Source: Nostoc sp. NMS8 (GTDB lineage Bacteria; Cyanobacteriota; Cyanobacteriia; Cyanobacteriales; Nostocaceae). From it: a DNA stretch of 64,000 nt. This document shows positions 26,147 to 34,745 of the stretch, piece by piece. Where the stretch lies: positions 1-64,000 of the forward strand of contig NZ_JABXKK010000099.1 of the NCBI RefSeq assembly GCF_017115045.1. The letters run 5' to 3'. Numbering within the stretch: the stretch's first letter is position 1; every line of letters begins with the position of its first letter. The position numbers and the translations under genes were made by a program. Below the pieces are notes generated by a model. The model made no database searches and was not told the origin of the DNA. It saw only the letters and a list, made by a program, of their open reading frames with translations.

Positions 26147-27382
26147 CTTTAGCACCCCTATTTTAAAATTGAATTTTTTGGACAAGCCTAACTGCCATAA
26201 CGCTTTATTTCACACCAAAATCATCTTAATGGCAGTAATCATAGTCTTTATAACTACTTTATTACTAGTGGAAAACTCGGTTATATAAATTATTCTTTAA
26301 CAAAATGATTAAAAAGTGTATCCATGTTAATACTTAATTATGATATTTTTATTGTTAACAAAATTACAATGTAAATAATATTAGTAAGTAGTTAAGTATA
26401 CTTTAAATAATTTTCTTGTAGTCATTAAACAAACTTGACACATTGAAGGCAAGTTGAGAGAAAAACCTCTCACGAACTAAGCCGATAATTGCTTACTAGA
26501 ACCGCATTTACCCAGATAAGAGCCAGTACTAGGTTGAGATTACTCTTTAAAAAAGTTTCATAAATACACTTAAAAGTATTGTTACTTCTTCAACAAGTCT
26601 TTATAAGTATTTATTCGTGCCCAGCAGAATTTTTTAACATTCTAGTTCTGGTAGAAGCTCTTAGTTGTTTGCTGACATTAAATAGCGATTTTCTAGATGG
26701 AGGCTGAAAACGAGATTTGAAGAGGCTTTTAGCTTAAGTCGCCTTTGGATACAGGCTCTCGTGTCGCCCACCCCACAAGAAATAGTTGAGTATTTTTGTA
26801 TTTGTCGTCCCTTACAGAATCCAATACAGTTGAGAATGAGCAACAAAACACTTGTAGAGAAGGCGATTTATCACGTCTCGAAAACCCAAAATTGTTGCCA
26901 TTAGCCATTAGCCCAACCGTATTGTTACAGAATCATCATTGAATAGAAGATACTTGTACTGAGATATATCCTAAGTAATAAATAAGCCAACACATAAATG
27001 TATTTAAAAGCACATTTATTGTTTATTTCTGAAGACAGATGCGGTTTTAAATAATAAAGTATATGTTTAGGCAGTTTTTTCACATAGAAAAACTTCATCA
27101 GCCAATACAACTTAGTTCATAACTGTCGAGTTTCTCCTCTATCTTGCCTATTCTCAAAGATCGCCGGAGTTCCCTTTCTGCCTATCCTTGACGGGAAAGA
27201 GCATCATAGTGTTATAACGGCATCAGTCTAGATACAAAATGGGGAACACCAATTGATAATTAATTGCTGGTGCTTGGAGAGAGTTAAACTTAGCTTCTAG
27301 AGCAAACCCTGATTAGACAGAGTTGATAAGCAATGCTAATGCCAGCACTGCTGAATATTTTTAAGCAGGTGAGTCAAGAGTG
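26147..27382. other. 1.2-kb non-coding region with interspersed repeats
   Basis: AT-rich and without a convincing gene on either strand. At about 26757-26830 lies half of a repeat family (CGCCCACCCCACAAGAAAT) that occurs complete at 45734 and 52663, and at 26846-26890 a copy of the GGCGATTTATCACGTCTCG repeat. Promoters for the two flanking divergent genes must lie here. Confidence 0.45.
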
Positions 27383-28924
27383 ATGAATGAAGCTGACACC
27401 TCAAATAAGGGGGCTGTGATGGAATCCCTAAATTCTGCTAATTCGCCACAATCTGAACAGGCGAGTTGTCCCTTTTACTCAGTTGTGCCTAATGACAATA
27501 TGGCAGTTAAAAAGCTGCCACTCCTCATGCCAGCTGAAGATACACAATTTTCACAAGATACCACCGAGCAGGACTGGGTTGCAGAGCCGGAAAGCGGCAA
27601 ACAAGCACTTATTGACTCGGAGTTTCAAAACCTGCTGGCATTGAACGAAGAATTACGTGCGGCTAACAATAACTTGTATGAACAAGTAGAGCAGCTAAAA
27701 GATAACCTAGCTGAGTCAGAAAAGGTTTTGCAGTGGCAAAAAACGCGCTCCAGCGTTAGTGAGTCGATGCTCAACCAACACACTCAGGAACTCGCTGCCG
27801 CTCAAGAACAGATAAAATCTCTATTTCAACAATTAGAAATCGCTGTACAAACTATTCAGCGCCAGGAAATTTTTACTGATACTTATAAAGCACAGGTGCA
27901 AATTAGCCAACAACGCCTTGCCCAGTTAGAGCGAGAATGTACGTTGCTACATACTAGCAACAACGAACAGTCTGAGCAGCTATTGCAGTCAGAAAATGTT
28001 TGTCGGGAATTACGTACTAGACTGATGCGACAACAACGCCAAACACTGCAATTTAAAGCAGCTTTGGAAAAATGTCTAGATACATCGGTTCCTAGCTATG
28101 ACTCCCTAGAGGATGCGGCAAAACATCCTAAAGACATAACTAGTAGCCAAGGAAGATTCTCCAGAAAAGCTCGGTCTTTGTTTCCTAACGCACAGCCAAT
28201 TAAACCTTGGTCAGCAGAAGAAGAATCCTTGAGTAACGATCCAGATAATTCTTGGGGTGAACCTTCAGCACCCATCCCCTTCCAAAGAAATGAAGGCTCT
28301 GCAACGCCGCCATCATCTCCTTGGAATTGGACAGTTAAGAAAGACACGCCAACACCGACACAACCAGAGCCATCTCCAGAAGTTAATGATTCCCTAAATA
28401 CGGCGGAAGCTGTTTCATCTTCGGGTTCATCAAATTTAGATCAGCAATTAGATAGTCTAATTCAAATGTTTTTCACCTCCCAGCCTGCATCTACATCACC
28501 ATCACCTGCTGCAAAAACGGATGTAGGTGATGCGCCGATCTGGGAGACTTTAGCAACAATCTTAGAAGACGATGAGGAACTAGAAAATCCACAAAAGGAG
28601 CCGATAGAAGCAGAAATTAATCCTCCTGCAACTACCTCCACTTCTTTGACGACTGATTCTGTGCTTTCACCAGCAAATAACTTACTGGTTCCCTCTACTC
28701 CAACTCACACCGAAACGCCTGTTGGGGAAGCTGAAGACTACTGGTCAGAAGTTTCACAATTGACGAATTTGGAATTGTCGACAACTGATTTATTCTCAGA
28801 TTCATCAGATGATAACACTAAGGATACCAGTTCACCTTCACCAGTAGTTTATCCTCGGCGTCCACCCAAGGGGCGTAAGTCATTGGCATCTGTGGAACTA
28901 CCGAATTTTCGCCCCAAGAGTTAA
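27383..28924 (+). CDS. Coiled-coil protein with disordered C-terminal half
   Basis: A 513-residue protein (ATG 27383; GTG 27380 also possible). Residues about 75-235 are Glu/Gln/Leu-rich with heptad character (LNEELRAANNNLYEQVEQLK) and form a long coiled coil. The remaining 280 residues are rich in Ser, Pro, Thr and acidic residues and look disordered, ending in a basic PRRPPKGRKSLASVELPNF. No enzyme motif. Such proteins are common and poorly characterised in filamentous cyanobacteria; a structural or scaffolding role is only a guess. Confidence 0.65.
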   Translation: MNEADTSNKGAVMESLNSANSPQSEQASCPFYSVVPNDNMAVKKLPLLMPAEDTQFSQDTTEQDWVAEPESGKQALIDSEFQNLLALNEELRAANNNLYEQVEQLKDNLAESEKVLQWQKTRSSVSESMLNQHTQELAAAQEQIKSLFQQLEIAVQTIQRQEIFTDTYKAQVQISQQRLAQLERECTLLHTSNNEQSEQLLQSENVCRELRTRLMRQQRQTLQFKAALEKCLDTSVPSYDSLEDAAKHPKDITSSQGRFSRKARSLFPNAQPIKPWSAEEESLSNDPDNSWGEPSAPIPFQRNEGSATPPSSPWNWTVKKDTPTPTQPEPSPEVNDSLNTAEAVSSSGSSNLDQQLDSLIQMFFTSQPASTSPSPAAKTDVGDAPIWETLATILEDDEELENPQKEPIEAEINPPATTSTSLTTDSVLSPANNLLVPSTPTHTETPVGEAEDYWSEVSQLTNLELSTTDLFSDSSDDNTKDTSSPSPVVYPRRPPKGRKSLASVELPNFRPKS

Positions 28925-28966
28925 GAGTGCTGAGTTGGGAGTAATAAAGTGATTAGTGACCAATGA

Positions 28967-31111
28967 CTAATGACTAATTCTTGCTTCTGACTTCGGAATT
29001 ATGGCTTCTGGGTTGGTTTTTGCGACTTGACTGCGCGATCGCGGTTTGCCTGTAGCGATCGCATAATTAATCGCCAATAGCCACAGCCACAAGCCTGGAT
29101 TCCGGGGTTCTAGCCAAAAACCTACCCGATTCAAGAAGCGCTCAAACCACGGACTCAGCAAAGTGCTAACTATGGCATGACGACCGAAGTTGAAATAACT
29201 ACCAAGCCATCGCACTAAATCTCTAGGGCCAGCAAGTTCCCAAATCCATAAAAGCAAGGCAGGATTTTTACTGGCGGCTTTCAGTGCTAGGCGGTTAAAG
29301 GTTAACCAATCACACTTATCTTTGATGAAATTATCTGCCACCTCTAGAGGTTCGTCTGCTAACAGTCCAAAAAAGGTGTTGAGCATGGCGTTAATCCGTT
29401 GCGGTGGTAAAAATTTCCCTGTGGGTACCATCATGCCTTTGGAAAATAGCCAAGTCACGGAAACGTTGCTTTGGTAAGCGCGAATTTGGTTTAAGTGTCG
29501 GAAAGTTAACAAGTCATGTTTGAGAGCAATATCCAACAGTGTTGTTAAACGCTCTAAGTTACGAACTAGCGAACCAAAACCAGTGAACACCAGGGGAGAC
29601 TGGAGTGATGCCGCATCACCGATCGCCATCAATCGATCGAAGGCAACTGTGCGATCGCTACTTCCGATACTAAAATGCCCCGGTATATACCCAAATGTCG
29701 GTTTCTTCCACACCAATTTGTCCATGTCGCACCTGCGATACTCTGGCAAAATCGTGAAAAAGTCCTCGTACATCTCTAGCAAGGAACCAGGATTTTCAGC
29801 ATTGACTTCGTGGTAATGAAATAAATAAATCGTCAGTTCATCACCTGCTCCAGGAAACAATTCCCAAATTAACTGCCTTCCCCGCGAAATATCCCCATGA
29901 CTGTAAAGAACGTCTCCATATTGGGAATCCCATACTCCTGGCTCAAATCCGCTCTCGATTGCTGCTCCCACTGTCGGACAGACACTATCAAAAGCACGAC
30001 CGCCATTTAATTGCCAAGCAATGGGTGATGCAGTTCCCATCGCATCGATTAGCAGTCGTCCACTTACTTGTTTTTCAATCTGACTGGGTAAGTGCTTGAC
30101 TTTCAAAATGACTTGTGATATATCAATATCTGCATGGATAAACTCTGTTTCATCCCAGATTTCGCCACCTGCGGCTTGCAGCTTTTGCCCACACATTTGG
30201 AGCCATTTTTCGGAATCCAAGCCTAAATTTAGGACTGTGGGCGTGTGGAGGACGGGCGATCGCAGTTTGGCTAGATTATTAGCATCAAAAAACTTATTGA
30301 ATCCATCTTTGTATTCCCTGGCAATGATGGTTTCTAACTCAGCGGGGGTGACTAAACCCAGGTTAACTAAGCTTTGAATCTCATCGCGCGAAATATTCCA
30401 TTCTCGGTTCATCCGCCCAAAGGGCATTCGTTCCACCAGCAGGACTTTATATCCTAGTTTTGCCATCAGTGCTGCATGAATCGCACCTAATGCGCCGCCG
30501 ATATAAATGATGTCGTACTGGGGATTGGGGACTGGCGATTGGGTCTTGGGATTATCTTTTTCCCAGTCTCCAGTCCCCAGTCCCCCGTCTCCTTTACCAG
30601 AAAACACAACCTGACGCGGCTGCTGTGGATTCCGTACCCCTTCGCGCCATCGTTGTTCCCACCAATAGGCACGTGTGAGGTCATATTCACCGTTGGGCAT
30701 TTTCTGAAAATACTTGACGGTGAGGGGATAAGCAGAGGCTAGCGCAGCAAAAATCGATTGTTGGGATAAATCAATCGCTGGCGGTTCTGGGTAATGATGC
30801 GGAAAACGGCTTCTGATTTCTTTGGTTAGGTGTCGCAGAATTTGTCCCTCTCCGGGAAAGGGTTGTTCTGCCCAACGAAACACTTTCAGATAGGTAGTTC
30901 GTTGCACTGACCAGACAAATACCGAAAGTTCCGCAGGCAAGTTTTCGGAAAGAGCCGTGCCAGCAGGTGTAGTAGCACTAGGTATTTTGAGGCGAAAGCC
31001 TTCCGAGGTAAGCAATTTTTCCCCATTTCCAGGTTCAAAATTTGTTTGTAGCCAGCTACGCACAGTTGCCATATCTGGAGTTGGAATTTCTAAATAAAGG
31101 ATTTCTCTCAT
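28967..31111 (-). CDS. CruA/CruP-like FAD-dependent oxidoreductase (lycopene cyclase family)
   Basis: A 714-residue flavoprotein. An N-terminal region of about 165 residues precedes an FAD Rossmann motif YIGGALGAIHAALMAKLGY near residue 203, followed by FGRMNREWNISRDEIQSL near residue 234 and IAREYKDGFNKF, then a C-terminal domain with FTGFGSLVRNLERL near residue 515. The GRMNREWNIS block is, to my knowledge, shared with CruA/CruP, the cyanobacterial flavoproteins linked to lycopene cyclisation and paralogous stress proteins. Length fits (about 650-720). Residues about 170-197 are an in-frame insert from an STRR-like repeat. Substrate is uncertain. Confidence 0.65.
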   Translation of the reverse strand: MREILYLEIPTPDMATVRSWLQTNFEPGNGEKLLTSEGFRLKIPSATTPAGTALSENLPAELSVFVWSVQRTTYLKVFRWAEQPFPGEGQILRHLTKEIRSRFPHHYPEPPAIDLSQQSIFAALASAYPLTVKYFQKMPNGEYDLTRAYWWEQRWREGVRNPQQPRQVVFSGKGDGGLGTGDWEKDNPKTQSPVPNPQYDIIYIGGALGAIHAALMAKLGYKVLLVERMPFGRMNREWNISRDEIQSLVNLGLVTPAELETIIAREYKDGFNKFFDANNLAKLRSPVLHTPTVLNLGLDSEKWLQMCGQKLQAAGGEIWDETEFIHADIDISQVILKVKHLPSQIEKQVSGRLLIDAMGTASPIAWQLNGGRAFDSVCPTVGAAIESGFEPGVWDSQYGDVLYSHGDISRGRQLIWELFPGAGDELTIYLFHYHEVNAENPGSLLEMYEDFFTILPEYRRCDMDKLVWKKPTFGYIPGHFSIGSSDRTVAFDRLMAIGDAASLQSPLVFTGFGSLVRNLERLTTLLDIALKHDLLTFRHLNQIRAYQSNVSVTWLFSKGMMVPTGKFLPPQRINAMLNTFFGLLADEPLEVADNFIKDKCDWLTFNRLALKAASKNPALLLWIWELAGPRDLVRWLGSYFNFGRHAIVSTLLSPWFERFLNRVGFWLEPRNPGLWLWLLAINYAIATGKPRSRSQVAKTNPEAIIPKSEARISH

Positions 31112-31271
31112 CGTTTCCTGACATCTCCGATCAATCTACTCACTAAGACAGGTTTTCTTCAGGCACAAAGTAAGGTAAGCTCCGCCCTATTAGTTTGGTA
31201 AAGATTCAGTGAAGAAATTTTAAGAATTTGTTGAATTTATTGTTCATTTTGTATTTCTGTAAACCCACGCC

Positions 31272-31505
31272 ATGAATTATCCCATTCCAGACAGTCCCCA
31301 GGAAATTTTTGCTTTGCGACAACAGCCGATTGATGAAGAACTCGTTGCTGCTGCGATCGCTGGAGTAATTAAAGTTGTCCGCGCTCAGGGTCAATCTTTG
31401 GAAGAATTAACCGCTCAGTTACTAGCAGATGATCCACTGCTGGATCAGCAACAGCGTCGCTGGTTGAGCCAATTAGTTGCCCAATCATGGGAAAAGTTCT
31501 CCTAA
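31272..31505 (+). CDS. Conserved small hypothetical protein
   Basis: A 77-residue acidic, Leu/Gln-rich, probably helical protein (ELVAAAIAGVIKVVRAQGQS, then QLLADDPLLDQQQRRWL). No domain recognised; it looks like one of the small conserved cyanobacterial proteins. It is divergent from the CruA/CruP-like gene with a 160-base gap, so the two could share a control region. Confidence 0.65.
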   Translation: MNYPIPDSPQEIFALRQQPIDEELVAAAIAGVIKVVRAQGQSLEELTAQLLADDPLLDQQQRRWLSQLVAQSWEKFS

Positions 31506-31686
31506 AACCTTTTATTATGATGAAGTTTTGGTCGCAGCATTAGATTTCTCTGTTTGCACCTAAATATTAGCGATGCCTGCGCCTACGCATTTTAGGTATA
31601 TAGGTATAGAAGTAACAATTGGGTTACTATTTTTGTGTTCATGGTATCAGAAGCCACTAGATTAACCATATCAGCGTTTTAAATCT

Positions 31687-31790
31687 CGTTCCCAGTCTCC
31701 GACTGGGAATGCTCGTTGTTGAGGCTCCGCCTCTCTTCCTGGCGGCAGAGCCGCCAGGAGCAGCATTTCCAGCCGGAGGCTGGAAATGAG
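31687..31790. repeat. Cluster of consecutive perfect hairpins
   Basis: In order: TCCCAGTCTCCGACTGGGA, GAGGCTCCGCCTC, CTGGCGGCAGAGCCGCCAG and ATTTCCAGCCGGAGGCTGG(AAAT). Each is a perfect or near-perfect stem with a 3-5-base loop, giving about 100 bases of back-to-back stems and no coding frame. Confidence 0.7.
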
Positions 31791-31865
31791 GTTTTAAAGG
31801 AGTTTCAGCTTACAGCTATTTTCAGGTAAATAGACCACGCGGTAGGGGTACAGCATTGCTCATAG

Positions 31866-32060
31866 GTGTCAATTTAAACTGGAAATAGCTTATATGTTGG
31901 CTTCCATGCCCGCCCCGAAATAAATTTTCGGGCTAATAGCTAAAGTCTACTGAAGTAGACTGGAGATTTTTGGCGATATTTAGTCATCTTCAGATGACTT
32001 TAGCTATGAGACGGGAATTTCAATTTCCGGCGGACAAGCGGTTTCACGTTAAGTTGACAC
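31866..32060. repeat. MITE-like element, imperfect inverted ends
   Basis: The left end GTGTCAATTTAAACTG and the inverted right end (CACGTTAAGTTGACAC) match at most positions. The interior has TAGCTAAAGT and ACTTTAGCTA in inverted orientation, plus CTACTGAAGTAG and CATCTTCAGATG hairpins. The right end resembles that of the element at 24482-24658. Confidence 0.5.
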
Positions 32061-32123
32061 TAATAGGCAATGCTGTACCCTATTGTGTATTGCATCCAAA
32101 CGAGAACCGCTATACATCTTTTG

Positions 32124-33785
32124 TCAACTAGAAGCTTTCACCGCCGTTTCTGCTTGGGAATGTAACAACAAACCGTATTCCAGTCCCTCCACCACCGCTT
32201 GATAGGAAGCCGCCAAAATATTGTTAGAAACCCCTACCGTCGTCCAGCGTTGACGGCCATTACCTGACTCTACTAACACACGGGTTTTGGCGGCAGTACC
32301 CGTATACCCATCGAGAATCCGCACTTTGTAATCTGTAAAATCAAAGGTTGCGATTTGGGGATAAAAATTTACCAAAGCCTTGCGTAAAGCTGCATCCAAA
32401 GCTGCCACAGGCCCGTTACCTTCCGCCGCCTCCAGAATATTTTTGCCGTCAACAGCGACTTTGACTGTAGCTAGGGCATTGCTAGTTTCTTTCCCCTCAA
32501 TTAAGTCGCAGTGGACTTGAAAACCTTTGACTTCAAAAAACTTCTGGCGATCTCCTAAAGCTTCGTGCATCAACAGTACAAAACTGGCTTCTGCTGCCTC
32601 AAATTGAAATCCTTCACTCTCCAAATCTTTGAGGCGCTGAAGAATTTCCCTGGCCTCTGCCTTTTGCTGATCCAATTCAATGCCAAAACTGCGGGCTTTA
32701 GCTAAAACATTGCTCAGTCCAGACTGTTCAGAAATCACAATGCGGCGACGATTCCCGACTTGTTCCGGCTGAATGTGTTCGTAAGTTAGGGGATTACGTT
32801 CCACTGCTGATACATGAATACCGCCCTTGTGGGCAAAAGCCGAACGTCCTACAAAAGGGGCATGTTCATCTGGTGCAAGGTTGACAACCTCACTCACAAA
32901 ACGACTAGCTTCTGTAAGTTGGGTGAGCTGGTCTTCTGTGATACAACTGTAACCCGCCTTCAATTGTAAATTGGGAATTAACGAACAGAGGTTAGCATTG
33001 CCGCAACGTTCACCATAACCATTAATTGTGCCCTGTACCATCTTTGCCCCGGCCATTACTGCGGCTATTGCGTTAGCAACCGCCATTTCCGAATCGTTAT
33101 GAGTATGAATTCCAATTTGGGGAATTATCCTTTGTCCTTCGTCCTTAGTCATTGGTTCTTGACAAATGACAAATGACAAATGACCAATGACATCTTCAAC
33201 AATTTGGCTAATTTCGTGGGGTAAAGTGCCGCCATTGGTATCACAGAGGACTACCCATTCAGCACCAGCTGCGATCGCCACCTCTAATGTCTGTAAAGCA
33301 TAATCTCGATTGTGCTTATAGCCATCAAACCAATGTTCAGCGTCGTAGATAATTCGACGACCTTGAGAACGGAGGTACTCAATTGTGTCGCGAATCATCG
33401 CCAAATTTTCTTCTAATGTCGTCTTGAGTCCTGTTGTCACGTGTAAATCCCAAGACTTGCCAAAAATCGTTACCCAGCGAGTTCCCGCAGCCAAAATATC
33501 CTGTAGCATCGGTTCGGTTGCAGCAGTGGAGTTGGGGCGTCGAGTCGAACAAAAAGCCACAATTTCAGCTTGTTTTAGCGGATCTTCTTGGAGTTGCCAG
33601 AAAAATTGTACATCCTTGGGATTGGCACCAGGCCAACCGCCTTCAATAAAGGGAATTCCCAGTTGATCGAGTCTACGAGCAATGCGTAACTTGTCTTCTA
33701 TCGATACTGATAGCCCCTCGCGCTGAGTACCATCCCGTAATGTAGTGTCATAGAGCCAAAGTTGAGGTGATGAATTTGTGGTCAT
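32124..33785 (-). CDS. cimA: (R)-citramalate synthase
   Basis: About 553 residues from ATG 33785; a longer frame to 33836 would cut into the divergent ferredoxin gene. Member of the HMGL/LeuA-like family: YDTTLRDGTQREGLSVS near residue 12 (metal and substrate Arg/Asp), EGGWPGANPKD near residue 45 and GIHTHNDSEMAVAN near residue 217 (metal-binding HxH), then a C-terminal LeuA-type dimerisation/allosteric domain (about 400-545). It condenses pyruvate with acetyl-CoA to citramalate for threonine-independent isoleucine synthesis, and is probably inhibited by isoleucine. Residues about 198-214 include repeat-derived sequence. Confidence 0.88.
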   Translation of the reverse strand: MTTNSSPQLWLYDTTLRDGTQREGLSVSIEDKLRIARRLDQLGIPFIEGGWPGANPKDVQFFWQLQEDPLKQAEIVAFCSTRRPNSTAATEPMLQDILAAGTRWVTIFGKSWDLHVTTGLKTTLEENLAMIRDTIEYLRSQGRRIIYDAEHWFDGYKHNRDYALQTLEVAIAAGAEWVVLCDTNGGTLPHEISQIVEDVIGHLSFVICQEPMTKDEGQRIIPQIGIHTHNDSEMAVANAIAAVMAGAKMVQGTINGYGERCGNANLCSLIPNLQLKAGYSCITEDQLTQLTEASRFVSEVVNLAPDEHAPFVGRSAFAHKGGIHVSAVERNPLTYEHIQPEQVGNRRRIVISEQSGLSNVLAKARSFGIELDQQKAEAREILQRLKDLESEGFQFEAAEASFVLLMHEALGDRQKFFEVKGFQVHCDLIEGKETSNALATVKVAVDGKNILEAAEGNGPVAALDAALRKALVNFYPQIATFDFTDYKVRILDGYTGTAAKTRVLVESGNGRQRWTTVGVSNNILAASYQAVVEGLEYGLLLHSQAETAVKASS

Positions 33786-33859
33786 AAAACTGGGATCGAC
33801 GAGACAACTTCGAGGCAATGTGTCAATATACAACAAAAAGCCATTTTGGCAGTTTAAAA

Positions 33860-34198
33860 ATGCCTAAAGTACTAGCTAAAGGTAAAACAATTGATTGTGA
33901 GCAAGGAAGCAATCTCCGAGAGATTTTGCTGCAAAATACTATTGAACTCTACAATGGCAGTGCTAGGGTAATAAACTGTCGGGGCATTGGCAGTTGTGGT
34001 ACCTGTACGGTTAAGGTAGAGGGCAAAGTATCAGCAGCGAATTGGCGCGACCCTGCGCGGCGTTCGCTTCCTCCCCATTCTCCTACAACAGACTTACGTT
34101 TAGCCTGTCAAACTCAGGTCTTAGGCGATGTGAAAGTGACAAAGTTTGATGGATTTTGGGGACAAGGTTCTCGAATAGTGTGGACACCAAAAGGTTAA
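33860..34198 (+). CDS. 2Fe-2S ferredoxin-like protein
   Basis: A 112-residue protein from ATG 33860; the longer start at 33818 would overlap cimA. The cluster ligands are in NCRGIGSCGTC (three Cys near residues 44, 49 and 52) with the fourth in LACQTQV near residue 87, the plant-type/adrenodoxin-like 2Fe-2S pattern. It is probably a low-potential electron carrier in the cytoplasm; the partner enzyme is unknown. The next gene starts 16 bases downstream with a good AAGGAG site, so the two are likely co-transcribed. Confidence 0.85.
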   Translation: MPKVLAKGKTIDCEQGSNLREILLQNTIELYNGSARVINCRGIGSCGTCTVKVEGKVSAANWRDPARRSLPPHSPTTDLRLACQTQVLGDVKVTKFDGFWGQGSRIVWTPKG

Positions 34199-34214
34199 AA
34201 AGGAGTAAGACAAG

Positions 34215-34598
34215 ATGGGTAGATGGACACCCTTAATTTTGATGGCTGGAGGTTTGGCCATTCTGCTTGGTACGTTACTAGGCATCAATTTTCCGATGGG
34301 GGTACAAACCGCTAACGCTCCCAGTGAGAAAAAATCTCAAGTTCTCCCAGCTAATATCAATGTTAATAGCAGTGCAGGCAGCAAGAATGATGAAACTGCA
34401 ACTGAAGGAAATGAAACAACTGAAACAAACGAAAACAGACGCGGCATTGTAGCCCCAAGATCTGATAACAGGAGTAGTGTTGCTCAGAATCCTTCCACTG
34501 ACTCAACCTCACCGGCTGACAGTACAGATACTTCCGAAACAAACACCCCATCCAGCGATACAAATCAAAACAGCGAACCGATTCGCGCCTTGTGGTAA
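34215..34598 (+). CDS. Hypothetical single-span protein with Ser/Thr/Asn-rich tail
   Basis: A 127-residue protein with an AAAAAGGAGTAAG ribosome site. Residues 4-26 (TPLILMAGGLAILLGTLLGI) form one membrane helix, and the rest is a low-complexity tail rich in Ser, Thr, Asn, Glu and Asp (ETATEGNETTETNENRRG) ending IRALW. It may be a membrane-anchored or exported protein. No family recognised. Confidence 0.55.
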   Translation: MGRWTPLILMAGGLAILLGTLLGINFPMGVQTANAPSEKKSQVLPANINVNSSAGSKNDETATEGNETTETNENRRGIVAPRSDNRSSVAQNPSTDSTSPADSTDTSETNTPSSDTNQNSEPIRALW

Positions 34599-34620
34599 CT
34601 CTCGATCCGTCTTTAGTTAC

Positions 34621-34745
34621 GAGTTATAAGTTATAAGTTATGAGTTATGAGTTATGAGTTATGAGTTATGTACAAATGACTAATGACTAATGACCAATGA
34701 CTAATGACCAATGACTAATGACCAATGACTAATGACTAATGACTA
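34621..34745. repeat. STRR tract: GTTATGA then CAATGAC/TAATGAC heptamers
   Basis: Heptameric tandem repeats: six to seven copies of GTTATAA/GTTATGA at 34621-34670, then about ten alternating TAATGAC/CAATGAC copies from 34676 to 34745. The last heptamer supplies the start codon of the thiO-thiG gene. This is the short tandemly repeated repetitive sequence class of heterocystous cyanobacteria. Confidence 0.85.

Larger units (their letters stand above)
31506..32123. other. Gap filled with hairpin repeats and a MITE
   Basis: No gene. It contains a cluster of consecutive hairpins at 31687-31790 and a 195-bp MITE-like unit at 31866-32060, described separately. Confidence 0.5.

Noticed and set aside
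26661..27110. Two minus-strand frames of 61 codons
   Set aside because: Contain repeat fragments and AT-rich stretches; no features of a real protein.
34020..34095. Possible repeat insert in the ferredoxin (ARRSLPPHSPTTD)
   Set aside because: The Pro/His-Ser loop between the third and fourth Cys is, as far as I recall, a normal feature of this ferredoxin group, and the DNA is not clearly repetitive.
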